From Sarocladium kiliense (lineage: Eukaryota; Ascomycota; Sordariomycetes; Hypocreales; Sarocladiaceae), in NCBI GenBank assembly GCA_030734395.1, contig JAUZTG010000017.1:930001-994000 (forward strand): DNA of 64,000 bases, written 5' to 3'. The notes beneath the pieces are model-generated. The model was not told where the DNA came from and searched no databases. It worked only from the letters and a program-made list of their open reading frames with translations. Shown piece by piece: positions 43,632-55,216 of this stretch; positions within the stretch are counted from its first letter, which is position 1, and each line of letters opens with the position of its first letter. The position numbers were made by a program, and so were the translations under genes.

Positions 43632-43732
43632 GGGACAGGGTCTCAGAAGAAAAGGAATTTGGACCATAGTGGGATATGCAAAGGTTTACTGACTGTGTCA
43701 ATCATTTACGTTCGCAAGTGAATGTTGTCTTT

Positions 43733-44170
43733 TCATAGCTTGCTGGGTACTGTTGGCTTTTCTTTTGGTTCGGCTGCGCGTAGACGCTGTCGCTTTTGCT
43801 CCTCAAGTTCGTCCAGAAGGCTCTTAGGCACAGCTATCAGCACACAACTAGGTCGTCCTGTTCGTGTCTTTCCATCCATATCTGGGTTCGCAAGATCCCT
43901 GAAAGTCCAGTCTGACACGAGCACGAGGTCAGCGTCTCGGCGCTTCTCCTCTGCCCTTCCTTTTGGCATCCACTGGTCGTGGAATTGAGCATAGAGACCG
44001 GCTTCTCTACAGTTTTCGCAAGGGTCCCGCAGAGTACGTTCTCCCAAGTAGACTGTGATTTCGGCGTTGCCACAGCCGTTGCACTCAAGCCATGGTACAA
44101 GGAATCCCAACGTCGGGTCGACTGTGTGCTTGCAGCAGTATCTGCGTGGAGCAATGAGTTCCTGGCACAT
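43733..44170 (-). CDS. Hypothetical small protein with Cys pairs, 5' end unresolved
   Basis: The frame gives 145 aa from an internal Met, with ELIAPRRYCCKHTVDPTLG, WLECNGCGNAEITVYLGERTLRDPCENC and a Lys/Glu-rich C-terminus. The two CxxC pairs may bind zinc. Upstream on the same strand, about 44252-44330 encodes RLISTASLFGKEAYIELNRLR and ends at a good donor (gtaagt near 44246), so at least one 5' exon exists. I could not find an acceptor in phase. No family is recognised. Confidence 0.5.
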   Translation of the reverse strand: MCQELIAPRRYCCKHTVDPTLGFLVPWLECNGCGNAEITVYLGERTLRDPCENCREAGLYAQFHDQWMPKGRAEEKRRDADLVLVSDWTFRDLANPDMDGKTRTGRPSCVLIAVPKSLLDELEEQKRQRLRAAEPKEKPTVPSKL

Positions 44171-45046
44171 GGTGATGGAACTATTGATATGGTTGAGACT
44201 TCTCGTTGCCCGAAGAACTTCAAAGGCTGTCGTATGGGGACTTACGTAGGCGATTCAGCTCAATGTATGCTTCCTTGCCGAACAACGATGCGGTGCTAAT
44301 CAGACGGTCGGCAAAGGATCCGACCAAGTAATTGGAGGTTTGGAGTCAGGGCCGGACTTGCAGGACTTGCTGATGTGCTTATTGGACTGGTTCGAGGGCC
44401 ACGATTCTGGGATGAGCAACACGACCTTGCAACCCCAAGGCGGGGAAGATGTGATGAGAGAGAGGGCGGGTGTGAAGAGGCGCGTTGGAACATCGGCTAT
44501 CGAACTCGTATGCATGTTGGTTCAGTGCAATCAAGGACGAAAGGCCACCGTCACGTGCATTCATGTGACCTTACAACCAACAGCGCTCGCCTCATCTTAT
44601 GAAGGTCACTTGGCAGCGGACCGTGAATTGTTAAAACAACATTGTCTGCCTAGTCAGGACAGGCGAAACGGTTGACATGGGTAGCAGCTCCAGATTGGGG
44701 ATGGAGGCAAGGCAGAGAGGCAAGGCAGAGAGGCAAGGAGCGGCGGCGGAATGTCTGGTGTACGTTTTTGAGCAGGACAGTGAACTAATTAATGCCTGAC
44801 CTTCTCATCTCTAGCTTTATCAATTGATCAATGGAGACTGTTGTTGCTGGTACCGTTACGGGGGTGGGACTTCTGCCTGTTCAATCTAACGGTTGGTGGA
44901 CCAGGATCTGTGCCGCTTGGACGACATACGGTGATAATAATATCTAGCAACTTCACACTCGCTTCACATGGGCTTCCCGCCATCTCTTCTCCAGATCCTT
45001 TAGGCCATTCTCGCGCACCTCCAGGGTCTTCACATTCACATTTCAG
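44171..45046. other. Intergenic with possible 5' exon of the previous gene
   Basis: Apart from the likely exon near 44252-44330 on the minus strand, I see no gene here. A short tandem repeat lies at 44705-44738. Confidence 0.4.
44705..44738. repeat. 13-bp tandem repeat, about 2.6 copies
   Basis: The unit aggcaaggcagag occurs twice in full and once in part without mismatch. It is intergenic and of minisatellite type. Confidence 0.8.
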
Positions 45047-47567
45047 ATGGAGACTCCGCAACAGAGTGACTCTCAAACTCTGGCCGGAAGCCCACCCAGC
45101 ATAGCGGCCAGCACGCCCGAGCCGCGGCCACCCTCACTGGAGCTTTCAACCTCTTCAATTGAGTACAAGAGAGAGCTGCAGACCGCGGTTGATGGACTGA
45201 AACAATCACACCAGTCGACAGCTTTGCAGCATCTCAAACACACTCTGAGTCGGTGGCCAGCGCCGGACGACGGCCACAAGCCGCTGAACCATGTGTATCA
45301 TGTCCTCGAGAATGACTACACCGAGGAGGAACTGTTGTTACGAATATTCCAGCCCAATGACATGGCCGAGATCGAAGCTCTTACAAGTATCTCAGAGACG
45401 GCAAACGTGAGGCTCTTTCTTGCGTTGGTATGGAAGATCAAGGAGCCTGGCGAAGATGGCGCTTATGACCCTGACAACAATGAGTGGGGCTCGCATTACA
45501 TCGACTTCGAAGACAATCTCGACGACTACGATATTGGAATTGACGAGGAGGATCCACGCGAGGAAGGGGTAGTGTTGACGTACAAAGTAAAGAAGCTGTA
45601 CGATGTCTTGGGTGATCTCGTCGTTGAAAGCATGCCGCTGGATGAGGACCACTGGCTCAGTATCCCGGAGAAATTTGGCAACGATGCACAGGAGAACCGA
45701 GATGGGTCGATGGTAAATGGGCCTTCCTTTGTACCGTCAAGGTGAAGACTTCAAACTGACACGGCTGCCCAGGGAGACGCAGTACGATGGCATCACTCCT
45801 TCATCAACCTCGCTGTTGGGCTAACACTAACTTTGCAGGGACTGACGGCTAAACATTGGCACAGAAAAGCTGCAAGTAACTTCCTATCACTCTGATTATT
45901 GGGGAATATCCACTCATTTATAGCAGGCCGTCTTGATTGTTCCTCGTCAGTATCTAATCCCAGTTCTCGCCAACGCATACAACCATGAAGTAGGCATTAG
46001 GCTCCTCCAAGGTTCCACAGGCAGCATCGATCCACAAATTGAGTACTGGTCTTCGAAGATGATAGACACAGACGCGACTTCTGATGCTGCCGGGATACTT
46101 CTTGAGACTTGTGAGTATTACTGGTCTCGCGCTGGAGATACAGCATTCGAGCTCAGGGCTGCGTTACCTCCAAAGAGCATCTTCGCCGTCCTGAGCGCTG
46201 CTGTCCGGACTAACAACAGTTCACTACTTGAGAGGGCAGCTGAATATCATCAGGGACGCCTAGATGTGAGCTTCTTTGAGTGGTTCCGTCAGTGGATTCG
46301 AGACAATGAAGGTCCGCAGGGGCGTACAACGGCGGTAAGGATTGGGCGTATTCAGAAGTTCAAGAAAGGGTAAGAAGCAGGAAGTAATCCCGAGGCTGCG
46401 CATGGTTTATTGACGTACAACGCGAAGGATACCCACGGCTGTCAAGCATTACCATCAGTACGACACCATTGCGCGGGTGCTCGACATCCTCGTCCGAGAC
46501 CTTGAGGATTCTGACATGGTGGCCCATACCTTACTGAAATCCTGGGCAGATGCTATAGTCCATGACCTGGTGGTGATCAACCCGCCTCACCTTTGCGAAT
46601 TCGAGTGGCGAGGAATCTCGGGTTATTTCAGTATCATTGACTTTCTGGCCGACCCTCCTGGTTGTTTTCGACTGAGGTACGTTCTGATCTCTGCACTGCA
46701 CCAGGATGGGGGACGTTGACATTTGATTTCCGTAGGGTCTTGCCCTTAATTGAGGAAGAGAGGCCGAGCAACGCATTCTTCTTCGAGGTGCTATCGATAT
46801 TGAGGGGTCGAGGTCGAGGTCGCCCTCACCATCGACAGCAATACAATAAGCTGTTCCGAGACGTCACGGATTTGTTTCTTAAAGACATCAATTTCGACGA
46901 ACTAGAAGACACACACGGTTTCACTAGATTCCTTACTGATGCATTTGAGTTCGATGGCTTCAAGAAGGATGATTTGCACAACGCGTGTCTCAACACACTA
47001 GGTGCGGTGGATGTAGGTGCCTGCATAGGCGAGAAGCTGGATGAGTTCTGGCTACCAGTCATCCGGGCACTCCCAGGCATTTTAAAGAGCGCCGGCGTGG
47101 CGATCTCGGACGGGAGAGTCCAAAAGATCACCGGGGCCGCCCTTATGGCTTATACTGAGAGGTATGTCGGCGAACGGCCAAGCACAAATACGAGCAATGT
47201 GCGACCCCTCATCCCGTGCGACTGTGTCGACTGCGATGCCATCAACCCTTTCCTCGCAGACCCAGATCGACGAATGGCAAGGTTTCCAGTGGATGATATC
47301 AGTCGCGACCATGTTAAAACGAAACTTCGCATATCTCGGATTGACTGCAGTACTGCTGTGCTGCAGGTTGGACCGCCTCATGAGTTGATGGTTAGGAAGA
47401 CAGATGTGGAAGTGTTTGAGAAAATACAGGAATATGAGAAGCGGAAGAGGCATGCTGAGGAGCAGGTTTTTAGGATCCCGATGTTGAGGGAGATTCTGGG
47501 GGAGGAAGACTATGAGGGTATCGTGGTTCCGATTCTGGGCAAGGCACGCACCTCAGATAGTGGATAG
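45047..47567 (+). CDS. Hypothetical fungal protein, 740 aa
   Basis: Five exons (45047-45712, 45839-45871, 45927-46369, 46428-46676, 46736-47567) join in phase. The protein opens with a Ser/Pro-rich tail, then EYKRELQTAVDGLKQS, an acidic stretch (FEDNLDDYDIGIDEEDPREE), and AKHWHRKAAVLIVPRQYLIPVLANAYN, which crosses a likely GC-AG intron (45872-45926, donor gcaagt). A long helical region follows, and the C-terminus is KRKRHAEEQVFRIPMLREILGEED-like. I recall similar N-terminal and HW-KAAVLIVP blocks in large fungal proteins, some annotated as 2OG-Fe(II) oxygenase relatives. I do not see the HxD...H iron triad, so I leave it without a function. Confidence 0.75.
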
Positions 47568-48255
47568 CCAAGGGTGGTATGAAGAGCATGCTTCTGAGAA
47601 TCACTGAGGGGCGTCTCCATCGTGCCGCGGCCGCAACCTTGAAACTATAGACTCACTATTTACTTTTGCCATGATCCCTCAAAGCCCAAGATGCCCGTGC
47701 AGGACACTCCGAGGTCGTTGTAACTCGTTTCCGCGCATCTACGCGATTGACCATCTCGGAGGTCGGCACTGTCGCACATCCGATAGCACCTCGGCCGAAC
47801 CAGAGCTACATCTGCGCGACTTTGTCCAATGAGGCTGGCGAATATCTTACACCTTTCCGGTACTCGGACTCCGCATCCTCAACCTCGTTTTTCGTGTTTT
47901 GATTTTGCTTCATGCCAAGTCACATTGAAAGGAGATCTGCAATACGCGCAGTGACTACCCATGAACGTCTTTGGCGAGACATGATGCAGGGTCGGAACAC
48001 AACAACGCGAGAAACCGGACTTGAGCTCGGAAGGCTGGGGTAAAGTCCGAGATGGCGATCTTGGGGAGTTTAGACTGTACCTTAGCGGATTGAGTTCTGT
48101 GAAATGTGTTGGTGCGGCAGCGACAGAGCTAAGCCGCTGATGCGTACACTCTGCACATATAAAGTAAGTCGGCTCTGCTCATTATGCCAACGTCGTTGTT
48201 GGATCAAAAGCAATAGCAATTGTCCATCAAATCCTACACATGAGGATTACACACA
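47568..48255. other. Intergenic, hypothetical gene to SDR
   Basis: No gene is supported in these 688 bp. Confidence 0.4.
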
Positions 48256-49128
48256 ATGTCTTCACAGCAAATCGTACTCATCACTGGCGCGAACACGGGC
48301 ATCGGCTACGAGACAACAAAGGCCCTGCTTCAATCGTCCAAGCCATACCATATCCTAATTGGCAGTCGCAATGAAGGCAAAGGAGTCGCCGCTGAGAAGA
48401 AGCTGAAGGAAGAGGTTCCCAACACGTCGAGCACGCTTGAGGTCGTGCAGATCGATGTGACAGACGATGCATCCATCCACAAGGCCATTGCGTATGTTAA
48501 GGAGAAGTTTGGCAAGCTAGACGTGCTGATCAATAATGCTGGTGAGCGAAAAAGTACAGCTCAATGTCTCCTGGTTCGCATGGCTGATGTGCATGTCTTC
48601 ACAGGTGCCAGCTTCGACGGCTCTTTTACCGACGATGCACCTAACGCTCGCGAGATCTTCAACAACGACTTCAATACCAACGTCTCAAGCGCTCAAGTTA
48701 TTACCTACGCCGCTGCTCCTCTGCTCATTGCTGCACCCTCTGCCCGACTCGTCTTCATCACCTCCGGCCTGGCCACCCTGATCGGAAACTCCAAGACCCT
48801 CTACCCGCCATGGGCGCCGAACCCTCCCGCCGGCTGGCCAAAGGAGAAGCTGATGTTACAGCAGGGCTACAGAGCTAGTAAGACGGCGTTGAACATGCTG
48901 ATGTTGACTTGGTATTGGCTGTTGAAGGAGGATGGAGTGAGGACATTCAGTGTGAGCCCTGGGTTTCTGGCGACTGGGTTGGGAGGGATTGGGGCGGACA
49001 AGTTGAAGAGTATGGGTGCGAAGGATCCATCGATGGGAGGGCAGCTACTAAGGATGGTGGTTGAAGGTGAGAGGGATGATGACGCTGGGAAGGTTGTGTT
49101 CCAGGATGGCGCGGTGCAGGACTGGTGA
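48256..49128 (+). CDS. Short-chain dehydrogenase/reductase (SDR)
   Basis: Exons 48256-48541 and 48605-49128 give 269 aa with a 63-bp intron. Spliced, the product reads INNAGASFDGSF, a normal SDR sequence. Unspliced, the frame stays open and inserts 21 residues. Motifs are VLITGANTGIGYE (TGxxxGIG cofactor site near the N-terminus), LDVLINNAG, the Ser in VFITSG and the catalytic YRASK. VSPGFLATGLGG follows. The Arg in IGSRN suggests NADP preference. No signal or targeting sequence is seen. The substrate is unknown. Confidence 0.9.
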   Translation: MSSQQIVLITGANTGIGYETTKALLQSSKPYHILIGSRNEGKGVAAEKKLKEEVPNTSSTLEVVQIDVTDDASIHKAIAYVKEKFGKLDVLINNAGERKSTAQCLLVRMADVHVFTGASFDGSFTDDAPNAREIFNNDFNTNVSSAQVITYAAAPLLIAAPSARLVFITSGLATLIGNSKTLYPPWAPNPPAGWPKEKLMLQQGYRASKTALNMLMLTWYWLLKEDGVRTFSVSPGFLATGLGGIGADKLKSMGAKDPSMGGQLLRMVVEGERDDDAGKVVFQDGAVQDW

Positions 49129-50001
49129 TAGCAGTCAAAGCGTCAAAGCTCTATATAAATACTTCCTTACTGTCATGGTTCTGCACAAAGACGCGATCTG
49201 TTGTTGACATAGTCTCCGCACAGATTCACACAGCGCGCGAGAAAATCCCCGAGTCACTCGACATGTCTCAGGCTGTCAATTGAAGCAAAGCCGATGCGCA
49301 GTACTGTTCGTCGCAAGTTGTAGAATCAGATTGAGGATCAGATAAGACACAGCCAACGCGTGATAAAGGATTGCGGCGCGGTTCAAGGCATTGCGTCATC
49401 GTCAACCACGTGCGACGTCGTGTCTTCTGGTGCTACACCGAGTTGCATCGTGTAAGTCTCATCCATATATCCGTACAAGCCACCAGAGAGGGATCATGAT
49501 GCCTGCATGATGCCAACGTCCAGAACACCGTTTGGATGTTGGAAACTGCACCTTTTCCATACACACGGCCAACTAGCTCATGCACGCTGACACCATTGAT
49601 GTCACCAACAGCTCCCAATGGCCCCCAACCCCGCCGCAGACCGAAGAGCGAACCAACACGACAACCGCTGTATCTCCTCATTCTCCAAGCCTTGGGTACC
49701 ATCATCCGTGCCTTTCCTAGTCTCTTCTAGGACTACCCGACGCCAACAGCCGGGTCTAGCTCTGTTATTCCCATGATTAGTCGTCGCCTTGTCAGCGAAC
49801 CCACGAATCTCGACCAGCTACTGGCCAACGCCCCTCCTTTCCTTTGCCCCGCACACTGCACGACAGACCCGTTGCCGGTTCATCTTGTGGATGGAGCCTT
49901 AAGTAGAAAGACTTCGCTGGTGTTTGACTGAGAGATTGTTTCCTCTGTTCCACGACTTGACTCCACCCAATTGTCTGTCAACTGCTCGTATACCAGCCAT
50001 A
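49129..50001. other. Intergenic, SDR to MetE-like gene
   Basis: No gene is supported in these 873 bp. The last 100 bp are a pyrimidine-rich leader-like region before the MetE-like start. Confidence 0.4.
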
Positions 50002-51439
50002 ATGTCGCTTCACAGCCAACCTCCCTTCCGTGCTGAGCACATGGGCTCTCTCGTACGCCTCACCAGTAGAATTTTGTAGCTAAAGAGACTGACAGGCACG
50101 TGTAGCTGCGACCTCAGAACCTTCTTGATGTCCGCGAGCAGATCCGCGAAAAGGGTGTTTCGCCTGAGGAAGCTGGCCTCCCTGAGATTGAGAAGAAGGC
50201 TGTCGCCGATGTTGTCGCCATGCAGCGCGACCTTGGCCTCAAGGCTGTTTCCAGCGGCGAGTACAACCGCACTCGATTCTGGGGTCTGATGTGGGATGAG
50301 TTCGCCGGCACCACCCGTCTCCAGGATGCTGAGGGCAGCATGTTCCGTCTTTACCACCCGGACGTTGTGTCTCTAATTGAGCCTGGCCGCCATGTGATGC
50401 CTGGCGACTCGGTCATTGCTGGCGCCAAGCTCAGCCATGATCCTGAGAAGAGCAAGTCGAACTTGCATGAGCTTCAGCTTGTTCAGGCGGCTGTGCCTAA
50501 AGAGGAGTGGGGCAACATCAAGCTCACAGTCATTACACCTGCTTGGTTCCACATGCGATACAAGCAGGGTCGTGCCTATACCCCGGAAGCCTATGCAAAC
50601 GACGCCGAGTACTTCAAGGATGTGGCCAAGGTGTATGCGGATGAGTTGAACATGCTCTACAAGGCTGGGCTGGTGAGCTGACCATTGACACTCGATGGAC
50701 TTGCGTTGTACTAACGAGCATCCGTAGAGGAACGTTCAATTCGACGATCCCGGCATGGCATGTGAGTAAAGTTTGTCGAACGGTGAAGAGAGCAGCCGAG
50801 CTGACCAATTCCCAGACTTCTGCTCGCAGAAGTTCCGCGACGGGTGGGCTGAGGACAAGGACAACATTGGCACCGTTGATGACCTCCTCGACGCGTACAT
50901 CGGGCTCTACAACGACGTACTGTCCCAGATCCCGAAGGACATGCACACCGGCATTCACCTCTGCCGCGGTAACTTCAGTAAGCCGCCTGCCTCTCAGATT
51001 CTCGCTTTCGTTGTATGCTAACTCATGGGCAGTCGGTGGCCGCCACTTCGCCGAGGGCTCCTACGACGTCATTGCCCAGAAGCTCTTCCAGACCCTCGAC
51101 GTCAACACCTTCTACCTCGAATACGACACCGAGCGCGCCGGCGGTTTTGAGCCCCTCCAATACCTCCCCAAGAACAAGAACGTCGTCGTCGGCGTCATCA
51201 GCACTAAGCTCCCGCAGCTGGAGAACAAGGAGGACATGAAGAAGCGGGTGATCAGCGCGGCGGAGTGGGTGGCTAAGGGCAGTGGTGAGACTACGGAGGA
51301 GGCGCTCAAGAGGGTTTGTGTGAGCCCGCAGTGTGGGTTTAGTACGCATGAGAGCGGGTATCCGCTGAATGAGAAGGAGGAGAAGGAGAAGTTGTCTTTG
51401 ATCAGGGCGATTGCGGATGAGATTTGGGGAGAGCCTTGA
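50002..51439 (+). CDS. MetE C-terminal-like, cobalamin-independent methyltransferase family protein
   Basis: Five exons (50002-50052, 50106-50672, 50728-50761, 50816-50977, 51033-51439) join to 406 aa. It starts FRAEHMGSLLRPQNLLDVRE, typical of the stand-alone MetE-C group (cd03311 type). Zinc-site residues seen are HLCRGN (His and Cys), EYDTERAGGFEPL (Glu) and VSPQCGFSTHE (Cys). Full-length MetE is about 765 aa with two barrels. This protein corresponds to the catalytic barrel alone. Related fungal and bacterial proteins may transfer methyl groups from donors other than methyltetrahydrofolate. The true substrate is unknown. It is probably cytosolic. Confidence 0.92.
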
Positions 51440-52179
51440 GCTTGATGGGTTCTGCGTCATGAGGCGATGAGACAAATAGTGTTACAACAGTAGTTGCTAA
51501 TTGAAGCGTGTACTGAGCTGGTTTGTTCCTCATTGTTGGGCTTTCATCATCACGGAGTCACCGCCACCGGCGAAGACTTGTTGGAAGAGATGGATCAGGA
51601 AACAAGTCGTTTAGTTATACACTCCTCCTTGGACCTCACCGGTCTCACCGAACCCGAAGAGTGGGCAACCAGGTGGGACTTGCCCATGAGCCGAATTTGC
51701 CATCCCCGCGGCTGGTGTAAGCTACAATCACGGATTGTTCTCCAGTGAGAAGCTGAATACTTGCTTGCATACCTATGTCATGTAAAGTCGAGTTTGACAG
51801 CTTCGAACTATCTGGAAGTTGATGGAAATACTTTTGCCGCTTTTACAGCATACCTCAAACCTGTTCTTTCGTGGTTGTTGAGTAGATACGCGTTATGTTA
51901 ACCCGACAGGAGAACGTGGGCTGATATAGCCTTACACCAGTGGGGCGTTATTACGCCCTCAAACTCTATGTCAAGCTACCACTTCGCTAATGCTTCCTGT
52001 ACGGGGTTTGGGCATCAAATATTAACGGGTTCCCGGGGTCGCCAAGACTCCGAACTCCAGCTTGCTCTGCCTTATTTAAATATGGTATGCGGAGTAATGC
52101 TCTCGGAAAGAAATGTTCCACCCTGACCACGAACGCAGTACATCGATAGACTATCTACAGATCTAATAACGCTCACAAA
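51440..52179. other. Intergenic, MetE-like to DUF4267 gene
   Basis: No gene is supported in these 740 bp. An 84-codon frame at 51494 has no features. Confidence 0.4.
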
Positions 52180-52688
52180 ATGGCTGGTCCGGCTCACACT
52201 CGCTTGACGATGGGTACTACCCTTATCAACTCTACCAGGGCTCTCTCCATTATCCGCATCGCAACAGGGGTCGCCTGCTTCTTCGCACCACAGTTCACCT
52301 GCGGAACGCATGGCTACGACGTACCCGATGCCTATACTCTTCTCGTGCGCATGATGGGGGCCCGAGAGGCTATCAACGGGGGTCTCCTTTTGACAGCAGA
52401 GGACAAAGAGGCTAACGATGGAGGTCGAAAGTATGTGGTGAATATGGATTGCTCTTTACATATTAGATGACTGGCAAGAACACCCAGAACGGAAGCTGAA
52501 CTCTTCATAGGAGCATCCAACGCGCGCTGTGGGTTGGTCTGATCGCAGATTCGCTGGATATTTGCAGCGTGCTCTATGGGTTCAGACGAGGGGATATTGG
52601 AGAAAGCACAGCTGGGATTTTGGGGACAGCTGCTGCCGCAGCCATTGGTGCAGCTGCTCTCATGCTGCGATCCCTAAGGAGGAGCTAG
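52180..52688 (+). CDS. DUF4267-type small membrane protein
   Basis: Exons 52180-52430 and 52511-52688 (80-bp intron) give 142 aa. The N-terminus has ALSIIRIATGVACFFAPQFTCG, the first hydrophobic segment of the family, then YTLLVRMMGAREAINGGLLL. The second exon adds LWVGLIADSLDICSVLYGF and a long Ala/Gly hydrophobic segment before a basic end (LRRS). Four short membrane spans are likely. The family has no established function. It is common in ascomycetes near metabolic genes. Confidence 0.85.
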
Positions 52689-53620
52689 TCAACTCAACTT
52701 GGGGTCTAAATGCTGCATTCTAAGACGTTCTTGACGAGAGCCGCAGGCCGCATGCCATAGATGTAGAGCTTAGCGTGGATGTTCGACGCTGTGCAAATTC
52801 TTGTTGATCCAACTTAACCTGCAGATGTGCAGCTCCTGGAAGACATTACGGGGGAAAGCGTGTGGACAGTACCCCTTGTGTCGCAGACAGACACGAAATG
52901 CAGTTTTGACAAGATGGCTACCCTGTCGCCTGTTCCCCTTATTCCCTTCAGCTGCCGTCTCCAATGAGGGGGATACGCCTTAGACTCTTATGTTCAGACT
53001 TCTTCTCAGATGTCTCGTAGTGCCTGTTTCTCCTTACCTTGCGCCTTTTATCATTGGCCGGCCCGATCTTTTTGCCTACCTATAGACCGGTTCAGGTTCG
53101 AATCGACAGGCCAATCAATGTACCTATATATGGCCGGCAATACTACACTGCTCGTTCGAGAAGGCCCAGGCCACGGATCTTTTAGGCTTTTCGCTGGAAT
53201 TCCCTGTGATCTTTGTTCACTACAAGATAGGGGGATTGTCAATATTCTTAATTTCCTTCCGCTTCTTGTCCGTCACCGGCAGCGAAGCGCCGATGCTTCC
53301 ATATTGCGAGTTCGCCTCGGTGGAGCAATGTAACATCGCCTGCTAAACATAGATGTTTCTAGTGGTTGCAATAGATCGCATGGTTCCTGGTGGCGTATCC
53401 TTTCCGAAAAGAGGTCGGAGCTTGATAGAGAGATCTCCTTTGGCAGTAGCACGGCTCGAAGAAGGCAGAGAAAGTTAAGTGATTCCACAAATAGGTGGTC
53501 GCCGCTTATAGTCTTCCCTGACATATATGAAGAAGCCTTGCCCGTTGCCCATCGCTCGTTGCCCATTGGCATCAATGCGATAGTAGCTGGGGGAACACTT
53601 CCTCTTCTTCCCCCGCGATC
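52689..53620. other. Intergenic, DUF4267 to GH43 gene
   Basis: No gene is supported in these 932 bp. A T-arm-like ggttcgaatc near 53094 was checked and does not form a tRNA. Confidence 0.4.
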
Positions 53621-55216
53621 ATGAGATTGGTAGCCAAAGTTCTAACTCTGGCGTTGAGCCTCCATGCTCTGCCCGTGTTAGCATGCAACAAAACTTTCAG
53701 CAACCCAGTTATATATGAGGACTTCCCCGACAACGACATATCCGTTGGCCCCGATGGCGCGTACTATTTCAGTGCCTCCAATTTCCACTTTAGTCCTGGC
53801 GCTCCAATTCTACGCTCTGAAGACCTCGTCAATTGGGATGTTATAGGACACTCCATTCCGAGACTGAACTTTGGCAATGGCTACGATCTACTCAACGGAG
53901 AGCGAGCGTATCGTGGCGGTACTTGGGCATCTGCGATGCGTTATCGGGAGAGTAAGGGACTGTGGTACTGGATAGGATGCACCAACTTCTGGATCACCCA
54001 TATTTTCACGGCTGAGAATGCAGAAGGGCCGTGGGAAAAGCTCACCGACTTTCCAGGCACCTGCTGGTACGATATGGGCCTTCTTGTTGACGACGACGAT
54101 ACCATGTACACCGTGTCTGGGAACCCGAACGTCAGCATGGCACAGCTGTCTCCAGATGGCCTCCAGATCACCCGCTCAGAAGTGATCTTGCGCGGCGAGG
54201 ATCTTGGGCTTGACTCACTCGAGGGCAATCGGCTGTACAAGATCAATGGGACGTATTACATCCTGAACGACGCACCGTCCGTCGGCCGAACGTATATCTG
54301 GAAGTCGGACGACATATGGGGACCATGGACAGAGTACAAGCTCTTGACATCTGGTGAACCGGGTCCGCTTGATGGAGGAGGTTCTCCTGTTCAAGGTAGC
54401 CTTGTTCAAGCAGCAGAGGGTCAATGGTACTTCATGTCGTTCACCTGGGCCTATCCAGCTGGTCGCATGCCGGTTCTGGCTCCTCTGACATGGGATGAGG
54501 ACGGCTTCCCCGTTCTAGTGAAGGGAGACAACGGAGGCTGGTCACCCAGGTATCCAATGCCTCTCCCAGAGGTGCCAACACCAGCTTGGACCGGAACCTA
54601 TACATTTGAAGACGTCCAATTGTCCCCTCGCTTTGAGTGGAACCACAACCCAGATAATGATGCCTGGGGTTTTGAAGAGGGCGCACTCGTCCTATCTACC
54701 TCAAGTCTTACGGATGACATATATCAAGCTCGCAATACATTGACGCACCGCATTCACGGCAAATACCCTGTCGGAACGGTCGAGATGGACTTCAGCGACA
54801 TGGCTGATGGTGATCGCGCCGGGTTCGCCGCCTTCCGAGACCAGACTTCTTACATCGGCATTCATCGAAACGGGGACGACTATGTCATCACAGCTCTTCA
54901 AGGGGCCATCATCAACGAGTGGGACGGCACGCCGGTCAGTCCAGGAGAGACGGTGGCGACCGAGACATTCCCAGCCGACAAAGACAAGAAGATCTGGTTC
55001 AGGATTGAGTTGGATGCTAGGCCGACCGGAACGAGAGACGCGCAGTTCTCGTACAGCCTGGACGGAGATGAGTTCACGTATCTTGGTGATACATACAAAT
55101 TGTATGATGGATGGGCCTTCTTTCTCGCTTATCGCTACGGCATCTTCAACTTCGCGACTAAAGGTCTGGGAGGGTCAATCAGAGTGGGATCTCTGACGGT
55201 CGAAGGAAATCCGTAA
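53621..55216 (+). CDS. Secreted glycoside hydrolase family 43 enzyme
   Basis: An intronless 531-aa protein. Residues 1-21 are a signal peptide (LALSLHALPVLA before Cys). The five-bladed propeller of GH43 covers about residues 25-320. DNDISVGPDGAYYF carries the Asp base, TCWYDMGLLVDDDDTMY the pKa-tuning Asp, and LEGNRLYKINGTYY the Glu acid. The C-terminal half (FEDVQLSPRFEWNHNPDNDAWGF onward) is the concanavalin-like C2 domain seen in GH43 xylosidases and arabinofuranosidases. It probably acts on arabinoxylan side chains or xylo-oligomers outside the cell. Substrate specificity within GH43 cannot be told by eye. Confidence 0.93.
   Translation: MRLVAKVLTLALSLHALPVLACNKTFSNPVIYEDFPDNDISVGPDGAYYFSASNFHFSPGAPILRSEDLVNWDVIGHSIPRLNFGNGYDLLNGERAYRGGTWASAMRYRESKGLWYWIGCTNFWITHIFTAENAEGPWEKLTDFPGTCWYDMGLLVDDDDTMYTVSGNPNVSMAQLSPDGLQITRSEVILRGEDLGLDSLEGNRLYKINGTYYILNDAPSVGRTYIWKSDDIWGPWTEYKLLTSGEPGPLDGGGSPVQGSLVQAAEGQWYFMSFTWAYPAGRMPVLAPLTWDEDGFPVLVKGDNGGWSPRYPMPLPEVPTPAWTGTYTFEDVQLSPRFEWNHNPDNDAWGFEEGALVLSTSSLTDDIYQARNTLTHRIHGKYPVGTVEMDFSDMADGDRAGFAAFRDQTSYIGIHRNGDDYVITALQGAIINEWDGTPVSPGETVATETFPADKDKKIWFRIELDARPTGTRDAQFSYSLDGDEFTYLGDTYKLYDGWAFFLAYRYGIFNFATKGLGGSIRVGSLTVEGNP

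Noticed and set aside
53085..53120. T-arm-like ggttcgaatc suggesting a tRNA
   Set aside because: The flanking bases do not pair into a T-stem and no matching acceptor or anticodon arm is seen.
53010..53333. 107-codon open frame before the GH43 gene
   Set aside because: No domain or signal features, and it sits in the GH43 promoter region.
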